From contig JACPCT010000181.1 in assembly GCA_016184445.1 (NCBI GenBank), forward strand, positions 1 to 10,286: a stretch of 10,286 bases of DNA, written 5' to 3'. Positions 8,426 through 10,286 of the stretch are shown piece after piece. The notes beneath the pieces are model-generated. The model searched no databases. It saw only the letters and a list, made by a program, of their open reading frames with translations, and had not been told where the DNA came from. The translations under genes were made by a program, and so were the position numbers. Every line of letters begins with the position of its first letter. Positions within the stretch are counted from its first letter, which is position 1. Origin of the DNA: Candidatus Tectimicrobiota bacterium. Lineage in GTDB: Bacteria > UBA8248.

Positions 8426-8970
8426 GCGAACCCAGCGTGAAATTCCGATCGACCACCGTTCTCGCCGTCCGCTACCGGGGCCAGACTTCCATGGGCGGGG
8501 ACGGCCAGGTCACCATGGGCCAGACCGCGGTGAAACTCGGGGCGGTCAAGATCCGCCGCCTCGGCGGGGGAAAGGTGCTCGCCGGCTTCGCGGGCTCGGC
8601 CTCGGACGCCATCGCCCTCTTCGAGCGCTTCGAGGCAAAGCTCGAGGAGTACCGGGGCAACCTCGCCCGGGCGGCCGTCGAGATGGGGAAGGACTGGCGC
8701 ACGGACCGGGTCCTCCGCCGTCTCGAGGCCCTCCTCGCCGTGGCCAACCAGGACACCTCCCTCATCCTATCCGGCACCGGAGACATCATCGAGCCCGACG
8801 ACGGCGTCCTCGGCATCGGGAGCGGCGGGCCCATCGCCACGGCGGCCGCACGGGGGATCCTGGGCCTCAATCCCGACCTCAGCGCCGCCGAGGTCGTGCG
8901 CCAATCCCTCGACATCACGGCGGACATCTGCATCTACACTAATCACAAGATCACGGTCGAAACCCTCTGA
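8422..8970 (+). CDS. hslV: HslV (ClpQ) proteasome-like peptidase subunit
   Basis: HslV is the N-terminal-threonine protease core that works with the ATPase HslU to degrade cytoplasmic proteins. The mature motif TTVLAVRY begins at residue 11, so Thr11 would be the nucleophile after removal of a ten-residue propeptide. Asp27 (GGDGQVTMG) and Lys43 (VKIRRL) match catalytic Asp17 and Lys33 of the E. coli numbering. [32 protein letters not shown] and [13 protein letters not shown] are intact. The length of 182 residues is normal if the extension is counted. The ATG overlaps the xerC stop as ATGA. A GTG at 8437 would give a shorter leader (MKFRS) before the Thr pair and cannot be excluded, though I see no clear Shine-Dalgarno for either start. 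The hslU start follows directly. Confidence 0.95.
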   Translation: MSEPSVKFRSTTVLAVRYRGQTSMGGDGQVTMGQTAVKLGAVKIRRLGGGKVLAGFAGSASDAIALFERFEAKLEEYRGNLARAAVEMGKDWRTDRVLRRLEALLAVANQDTSLILSGTGDIIEPDDGVLGIGSGGPIATAAARGILGLNPDLSAAEVVRQSLDITADICIYTNHKITVETL

Positions 8971-10205
8971 TGGAAGAGCTCATCCCCGCCCGGATCGTCG
9001 AGGAGCTCGACCGCTACGTCATCGGCCAGGCCGAGGCGAAGCGCGCCGTGGCCATCGCCCTGCGCAACCGCTGGCGCCGCCAGCAGCTCCCCCCCGAGAT
9101 CGGCGACGACGTGGCCCCGAAGAACATCATCATGATCGGCCCCACGGGCGTCGGGAAGACCGAGATCGCGCGCCGCCTCGCCCGCCTCGCCAGGAGCCCC
9201 TTCATCAAGGTGGAGGCGAGCAAGTTCACCGAGGTGGGCTACGTGGGGAGGGACGTGGAGAGCATCATCCGCGACCTCATCGAGCTGGCCCGGAACATGG
9301 TCCGCGAGGAGCTGCGCGAGACCAACAAGACGCGCTCCGGGGAGCTGGCCGAGGAGCGGCTGCTGGACCTCCTCCTGCCCCGCCCGCCGGGCTTCGCCGC
9401 CATCGACGAGCGGGGCCAGCTGCGCGACCCCCTGGGCGAGGAGAGCTACAAGCGGACGCGGGAGAAGTTCAGGGGCCTCCTCCTGGAGGGGAAGCTGGAC
9501 GACCGCGATGTGGAGGTTCAGGTGACCGACAAGGGGCCCGAGGTCCACTTCCTCGGCGGCCCCGAGCTCGAGCAGATGGGGCTGAACCTGAAGGAGATCA
9601 TGGGGGGCTTGTTCCCTCCCCGGAACAGGGTCCGCCGCATGCGGGTGCCGGAGGCCTTCAAGCTCCTCTGCCAGGAGGAAGCCGACAAGCTCATCGACTC
9701 GGACAAGGTGAACTCGGAGGCCATCCACCGCACCGAGCAGTCGGGCATCGTCTTTCTCGACGAGACCGACAAGATCGCCTCCAGCGGCGGCGGCCGCCAC
9801 GGCCCCGACGTCTCCCGCGAGGGGGTGCAGCGCGACCTCTTGCCCATCGTCGAGGGCTCGACCGTGCTCAAGCCCCTGGGCCGCGAGGATTTCGTGCGCA
9901 TCCTCCAGGAGCCCGAGAACGCCCTGGTGCGCCAGTACCCGGCCCTGCTGGCCACCGAGGGCGTGCGGGTCGTCTTCACGGAGGGTGCCGTCCACGAGGT
10001 GGCGGGCTTCGCCGCCCGGATCAACGAGCAGACGGAGAACATCGGGGCGCGGCGCCTCCACACCATCATGGAGCGCCTCCTGGAGGACATCTCCTTCTCC
10101 GCCCCGGACATGGCCGGGCAGGAGATCTCCATCGACGCCGCCTACGTCCGCGAGAAGCTCCAGGGAATCGTCGAGAACCTGGATCTCAGCCGCTACATCC
10201 TCTAA
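8970..10205 (+). CDS. hslU: HslU (ClpY) AAA+ unfoldase with an internal in-frame deletion
   Basis: HslU is the hexameric ATPase that unfolds substrates for HslV. Walker A GPTGVGKT is at residues 57-64 and the pore loop GYVG follows. An I-domain is present, then a Walker B region FLDETDKIA (Asp264, Glu265) with Thr where most members have Ile. [15 protein letters not shown], sensor 2 ([10 protein letters not shown]) and the C-terminal tail DLSRYIL that docks into HslV are all intact. The length is 411 residues against about 443 in E. coli. The shortfall comes mainly from one place: VEGSTV (ending at residue 299) runs directly into [13 protein letters not shown], omitting about 41 residues that carry sensor 1 (HILFIASGAF in E. 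coli) and the arginine-finger block (ELQGRLPIRVE). The frame is kept. The start ATG overlaps the hslV stop by one base (TGATG). The family call is certain, but activity of the encoded protein is doubtful. Confidence 0.93.
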   Translation: MEELIPARIVEELDRYVIGQAEAKRAVAIALRNRWRRQQLPPEIGDDVAPKNIIMIGPTGVGKTEIARRLARLARSPFIKVEASKFTEVGYVGRDVESIIRDLIELARNMVREELRETNKTRSGELAEERLLDLLLPRPPGFAAIDERGQLRDPLGEESYKRTREKFRGLLLEGKLDDRDVEVQVTDKGPEVHFLGGPELEQMGLNLKEIMGGLFPPRNRVRRMRVPEAFKLLCQEEADKLIDSDKVNSEAIHRTEQSGIVFLDETDKIASSGGGRHGPDVSREGVQRDLLPIVEGSTVLKPLGREDFVRILQEPENALVRQYPALLATEGVRVVFTEGAVHEVAGFAARINEQTENIGARRLHTIMERLLEDISFSAPDMAGQEISIDAAYVREKLQGIVENLDLSRYIL

Positions 10206-10228
10206 GCCGGCCCCCGCGGCGGGCCCGC
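10206..10228 (+). terminator. GC-rich inverted repeat after hslU, possible terminator
   Basis: GCCGGCCC (10206-10213) and GGGCCCGC (10221-10228) can pair at 7 of 8 positions around a 7-base loop, starting right after the hslU stop codon. No T-tract follows, so intrinsic termination is uncertain. The same DNA contains a 12-base perfect palindrome, which allows alternative folds. Confidence 0.35.
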
Positions 10229-10237
10229 CTCCTCCCC

Positions 10238-10266
10238 TTGGCCCCGCCCTCCCCCCGGTGTATATT
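10238..10266 (+). promoter_or_regulatory. Candidate sigma70-type promoter reading out of the window
   Basis: TTGGCC (10238-10243, 4 of 6 to consensus) and TATATT (10261-10266, 5 of 6) are separated by an ideal 17 bases. TATATT stands out in very GC-rich surroundings. Transcription would start near 10273 and serve the next gene downstream, which is not visible here. In related gene orders argB often follows hslU, but that is only an expectation. Confidence 0.5.
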
Positions 10267-10286
10267 TCCCGCCCTGTTGATTGGCC

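Overview
This is a dense, G+C-rich bacterial chromosomal segment in which every gene lies on the + strand. It holds conserved housekeeping genes: the 3' part of an RNase E/G gene, a CpoB/YbgF-like lipoprotein, and a long gene train dprA-smg(DUF494)-topA-trmFO-xerC-hslV-hslU. I see no tRNA, rRNA, CRISPR array, insertion sequence or phage gene. The folate-dependent TrmFO, the DUF494 protein, an outer-membrane-type lipoprotein and this gene order point to a Gram-negative, high-GC lineage close to the Deltaproteobacteria in the broad sense (Desulfobacterota, Myxococcota, NC10 or Tectomicrobia-like). The placement is inferred from gene content and order only. The Firmicutes dprA-topA-trmFO-codV-clpQ-clpY cluster is a distant version of the same arrangement.

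Layout. 1-972 is the C-terminal part of ribonuclease E/G. 973-1039 is a short gap with a TTGACA/TAGGCT promoter candidate. 1040-1810 is the CpoB-like lipoprotein. 1811-1964 is noncoding, with a weaker promoter candidate and a Shine-Dalgarno sequence. 1965-10205 is the gene train, with gaps of 18 and 6 bases and then overlaps of 4, 4, 4 and 1 bases, so it is probably one translationally coupled operon. 10206-10286 holds a GC-rich inverted repeat and a good promoter candidate pointing out of the window.

The operon combines DNA uptake and recombination (DprA), supercoil relaxation (TopA), tRNA m5U54 modification (TrmFO), chromosome dimer resolution (XerC) and the HslUV ATP-dependent protease. 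The proteins are linked by ancient conserved gene order more than by one pathway.

The most notable observations are two internal deletions in otherwise well-preserved genes. dprA lacks about 23 bases after its conserved Leu-Pro, which removes a loop and shifts the frame. hslU lacks about 41 codons in frame, exactly the block carrying sensor 1 and the arginine finger. Either the strain has damaged copies of both genes or the assembly has lost sequence at these two points. I did not find a convincing previously undescribed system.
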